Source: Collimonas humicola
GTDB lineage: Bacteria; Pseudomonadota; Gammaproteobacteria; Burkholderiales; Burkholderiaceae_D
Length of the DNA: 64,000 nt
Assembly (NCBI RefSeq): GCF_018304945.1
Contig: NZ_JAGQEE010000002.1
Span: 248,001 to 312,000, forward strand
Direction: 5' to 3'
A program made the translations under genes and the position numbers. Under the pieces are notes generated by a model. The model saw only the letters and a list, made by a program, of their open reading frames with translations. It was not told the DNA's origin and made no database searches. Of this stretch, positions 61,060-64,000 are shown in pieces (the stretch's first letter is position 1; each line of letters starts with the position of its first letter).

Positions 61060-61463
61060 AATGCTTTAAAAAAAAGGACTTTCTCAATGTCCGCGATTAT
61101 TAATGCACCAATGGCAATTGCTTCAAATTCCGCTCTTCAGCGACATCTTGATCCTTACTAACTTGCTTTAGATATTAGGGACTCCAATCGGCCCCGTCAA
61201 GTTTTTTTAATGCCGATACGCAAGAATTTGCGCAAACTGTTCCGTGCCTGTCGGCAGCTGTCCCGACCGCGCACAGCCGCGCGTCATTTCCAGCAGCCGT
61301 GAAAAGCCGATCCTTGCCCCTCTGCTGCAACCGTATTTTTGCGCTGGAATTCGGGATCATCGCTTATTGCGTAAAATGCCATATGCCGTCCGCTCACAGC
61401 GCGTCACAGACAGGCGCCAATAAAACAATCCGACGCCGCTCCTCACTCTAGATCGATCACACC
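61060..61463. other. Intergenic region between LacI gene and rarD
   Basis: This 404-nt region has no convincing gene. It contains a TTTGCGCAAA palindrome at 61227-61236 and T- and A-rich stretches near 61066-61081 and 61200. It probably holds the rarD promoter. Confidence 0.5.
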
Positions 61464-62354
61464 ATGCAAGCAGGAATGCTCTACGCCATCGCCTCCTACG
61501 TCCTGTGGGGCCTGTTCCCGATTTATTTCAAGGCGCTGGAGGCGGAGGTTCCGCCGGTCGATATCGTCGCCCACCGCGTCCTCTGGTCCTTCCTGTTCCT
61601 GATGATCGTGCTGACCGTGCGCAAGCAATGGGCCTGGGTCGGGCCGATGCTGCGCCAGCCGCGCGTGATCGGCGGCTTCGTCGCCAGCGCCCTGCTGCTG
61701 ACCGCCAACTGGACCACTTACATCTGGGCGGTCAACAATAATCACATCGTCGAAGCCAGCCTGGGTTATTTCATCAACCCGATGGTCAGCGTCGCGCTCG
61801 GCCTGGTGTTCCTGCACGAACGGCCGCGGCCGCTGCAATGGCTGGCGATCGCCATCGCTGCCGCGGCGGTGCTGTGGCTGACCTGGCAAGCCGGACATCC
61901 GCCCTGGATCGCCCTGACGCTGGCCCTGACCTTCGGCGGCTACGGCTTGCTGCGCAAGACCGCCAGCCTCGGCGCGCTGCCCGGCCTGGCGCTGGAAACC
62001 GCGCTGGTGCTGCCGCTGGCGCTGGCCTTCCTGGGCTATACCTCGCTGCAGGGCCACAACACTTTCAGCAGCGCCTCCACCTCCACCAAATGGCTGCTGG
62101 CGGCGGCCGGGCCGATCACCTCGATTCCCTTGCTGATGTTCGCCGCCGGCGCCCGCCGCATTCCCTTGTCGCTGGTCGGCGTGCTGCAATACATCACGCC
62201 TTCGCTGCAATTGCTGTTCGGCGTCTGGCTGTACGGCGAGCAGCTGGACGGCGACCGCCTCAACGGTTTTATCGTCATCTGGTGCGCTTTGGCGCTGTAT
62301 TCGGCCGAGGGACTGTGGCGAACGTTTAAAATACGCCCAGGCGCGTCGGCCTGA
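61464..62354 (+). CDS. rarD: EamA-family transporter RarD
   Basis: The product has 296 residues with ten membrane helices. MLYAIASYVLWGLFPIYFKAL and NNNHIVEASLGYFINPMVSVALGLVFLHERPRPLQW are typical of RarD, as is the late GVLQYITPSLQLLFGVWLYGE. It is a drug/metabolite-type permease with unknown substrate. Confidence 0.93.
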   Translation: MQAGMLYAIASYVLWGLFPIYFKALEAEVPPVDIVAHRVLWSFLFLMIVLTVRKQWAWVGPMLRQPRVIGGFVASALLLTANWTTYIWAVNNNHIVEASLGYFINPMVSVALGLVFLHERPRPLQWLAIAIAAAAVLWLTWQAGHPPWIALTLALTFGGYGLLRKTASLGALPGLALETALVLPLALAFLGYTSLQGHNTFSSASTSTKWLLAAAGPITSIPLLMFAAGARRIPLSLVGVLQYITPSLQLLFGVWLYGEQLDGDRLNGFIVIWCALALYSAEGLWRTFKIRPGASA

Positions 62355-62468
62355 AGGTTGAAGCTTAACAACTCGTCAACCCGGCACGCATAAGTTATTC
62401 TTGGCAGTTGCGGCTCGTTATCAAGGGCCGCCCTATTCACCGCATTACTTTTAATATCACTGCTCCTC

Positions 62469-64000
62469 ATGGCTCAATACGTCTACACAATGAACAAGGT
62501 CGGCAAGATCGTGCCGCCCAAACGCCAGATCCTGAAAGATATTTCGCTGTCGTTCTTCCCCGGCGCCAAGATCGGCGTGCTGGGCCTGAACGGTTCCGGC
62601 AAGTCGACCCTGCTGAAAATCATGGCCGGCATCGACAAGGACATCCAGGGTGAAGCAGTCCCTATGCCGGGCCTGAACATCGGCTACCTGCCGCAGGAAC
62701 CGCAGCTCGATCCGGAGCAGACCGTGCGCCAGGCCGTCGAAGGCGGACTGGGCGAAGCGTTTGAAGCGCAAGCCAAGCTGGATGCGGTGTATGCCGCCTA
62801 TGCCGATGAAAATGCCGACTTCGACGCGCTGGCAGCCGAACAGGCGCGCCTGGAAGACATCCTGGCCACCGCCGGCGACGGCAACCTGGACCTGCAGCTG
62901 GAAATGGCCGCCGACGCCCTGCGCCTGCCGCCATGGGACGCCAAGATCGGCATCCTCTCCGGCGGTGAAAAGCGCCGCGTGGCGCTGTGCCGCTTGCTGC
63001 TGTCGAAACCCGACATGCTGCTGCTGGACGAACCGACCAACCATCTGGACGCCGAATCGGTCGAATGGCTGGAGCAGTTCCTGCAACGCTTCCCGGGCAC
63101 CGTGGTCGGCATCACCCATGATCGCTACTTCCTCGACAACGCCGCCGAATGGATCCTGGAACTGGACCGTGGCCACGGCATCCCGTGGAAGGGCAACTAC
63201 AGCTCCTGGCTGGAGCAAAAGGGCGATCGCCTGAAACAGGAAGAAGCAACCGAATCGTCGCGCCAGAAAACCATCGCCAAGGAACTGGAATGGGTGCGCC
63301 AGAATCCGAAAGGCCGCCAGGCTAAGAGCAAGGCGCGCCTGGCCCGTTTCAATGAACTGAGCGAACACGAGTACCAGAAGCGCAACGAGACCCAGGAAAT
63401 CTTCATCCCGGTCGCTGAGCGCCTGGGCAATGAAGTGATCGAATTCAAGAATGTGTCGAAATCGTTCGGCGACCGCATGCTGATCGACAACCTCAGCTTC
63501 CGCATCCCTGCCGGCGCCATCGTCGGCATCATCGGCCCTAACGGCGCCGGTAAATCGACCCTGTTCAAGATGATCACCGGCAAGGAACAGCCGGACAGCG
63601 GCGAAGTAGCGATCGGCACCACCGCCCGCGTCTCCATCGTCGACCAGTCGCGCGACTCGCTGGCGGACCAGAAAACCGTGTTCGAAGACGTCTCCGGCGG
63701 CGCCGACATCCTCACCGTCGGCCGCTTTGAAATGCCGTCGCGCGCCTACCTGGGACGCTTCAACTTCAAGGGCGGCGACCAGCAAAAGATCGTCGGCAAC
63801 CTGTCCGGCGGCGAACGCGGCCGGCTGCACCTGGCCAAGACCCTGCTACAGGGCGGCAACGTGCTGCTGCTGGATGAACCGTCCAACGACCTTGACGTGG
63901 AAACTCTGCGCGCGCTGGAAGACGCCTTGCTGGAATTCGCCGGCAGCGTGATGGTGATCAGCCATGACCGCTGGTTCCTGGACCGTATCGCCACGCACAT
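62469..64000 (+). CDS. ettA: Energy-dependent translational throttle protein EttA (3' end outside window)
   Basis: The frame is open from the ATG at 62469 to the window end (510 codons; the family has about 555). It is an ABC-F protein with two ATPase domains. The first has Walker A GLNGSGKST and signature LSGGEKRRVALCRLL. The second has GPNGAGKST and LSGGERGRLHLAKTLL. Between the first domain's segments sits the EttA arm region (LDPEQTVRQAVEGGLGEAFEAQ). It binds the ribosomal E site and gates translation by ATP/ADP ratio. The start MAQYVYTMNKVGKIVPPKRQ is the family N-terminus. Confidence 0.96.
   Translation, partial: MAQYVYTMNKVGKIVPPKRQILKDISLSFFPGAKIGVLGLNGSGKSTLLKIMAGIDKDIQGEAVPMPGLNIGYLPQEPQLDPEQTVRQAVEGGLGEAFEAQAKLDAVYAAYADENADFDALAAEQARLEDILATAGDGNLDLQLEMAADALRLPPWDAKIGILSGGEKRRVALCRLLLSKPDMLLLDEPTNHLDAESVEWLEQFLQRFPGTVVGITHDRYFLDNAAEWILELDRGHGIPWKGNYSSWLEQKGDRLKQEEATESSRQKTIAKELEWVRQNPKGRQAKSKARLARFNELSEHEYQKRNETQEIFIPVAERLGNEVIEFKNVSKSFGDRMLIDNLSFRIPAGAIVGIIGPNGAGKSTLFKMITGKEQPDSGEVAIGTTARVSIVDQSRDSLADQKTVFEDVSGGADILTVGRFEMPSRAYLGRFNFKGGDQQKIVGNLSGGERGRLHLAKTLLQGGNVLLLDEPSNDLDVETLRALEDALLEFAGSVMVISHDRWFLDRIATH

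Overview
The window is high-GC DNA from a heterotrophic beta-proteobacterium. The gene set (Mla-type lipid transport with a PqiC-like lipoprotein, the dat/DUF493/lipB/lipA group, birA-coaX-SPOR, dadA-dadX with an Lrp regulator, an RsuA-like enzyme, EttA) and the codon style fit the Burkholderiales, most likely Oxalobacteraceae (Collimonas/Herbaspirillum-like). The genus is an inference from gene content, not a sequence match. No rRNA, tRNA, CRISPR array or intact prophage was seen.

Layout. 1-6060: a LysR/aldo-keto reductase pair, then a peroxide-stress block in which an OhrR-type MarR regulator faces a leftward group of two secreted hydrolases, Ohr and a thioredoxin-like protein. 6200-11376: lipoate synthesis (lipA, lipB), a GST, DUF2917, a GcvA-like LysR, DUF493 and a D-amino-acid transaminase. 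11567-16900: tag, an rsuA-like gene, argB, a CWC mini-protein, then birA-coaX-SPOR leftward. 17097-22973: a retrograde lipid-transport operon (MlaE, MlaF, MlaD/MCE, PqiC-like), interrupted by a REP-like inverted repeat, followed by VanZ, a 2Fe-2S ferredoxin and a hydrolase. 23210-24355: a PBP5-type carboxypeptidase.

24356-26330 is the accessory island. A 187-bp solo end of an IS1182-like element and a decayed longer copy flank an AT-richer segment. That segment holds a small double-glycine-type peptide with GxxxG motifs and a two-helix membrane protein, a candidate bacteriocin/immunity pair. A T10-G10 homopolymer lies at its edge. Next comes a 26-codon leader ORF with an excellent ribosome site and a following hairpin, upstream of a secreted EXORDIUM-like protein. 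An NTF2-like protein and a DsbC-like protein follow.

29178-37319 (leftward): an exported nucleosidase and a membrane protein, then a condensin-type operon (kleisin JetA/MksF, JetB/MksE, SMC-like JetC/MksB). No JetD nuclease gene follows it. Instead a transglutaminase-like protein is coupled by a 4-nt overlap. 37461-43693: DUF2804, a YegD-like Hsp70, a CLC-F type fluoride exporter with a recognisable fluoride riboswitch upstream, and a LysR/DoxX/pirin set. 43760-51194: an amidohydrolase, the D-alanine catabolic set (Lrp, dadA, alr), an M20 peptidase and a Bcr/CflA efflux pump. 51298-61020 (leftward): an alpha-galactoside utilisation locus (LacI regulator with a perfect operator, a secreted 596-residue protein of unknown role, ABC importer, GH36 alpha-galactosidase). 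The window ends with rarD and the 5' part of ettA.

The best candidates for something undescribed are the JetABC-transglutaminase operon and the bacteriocin-like cassette between IS remnants. The EXORDIUM-like gene with its leader ORF comes next.
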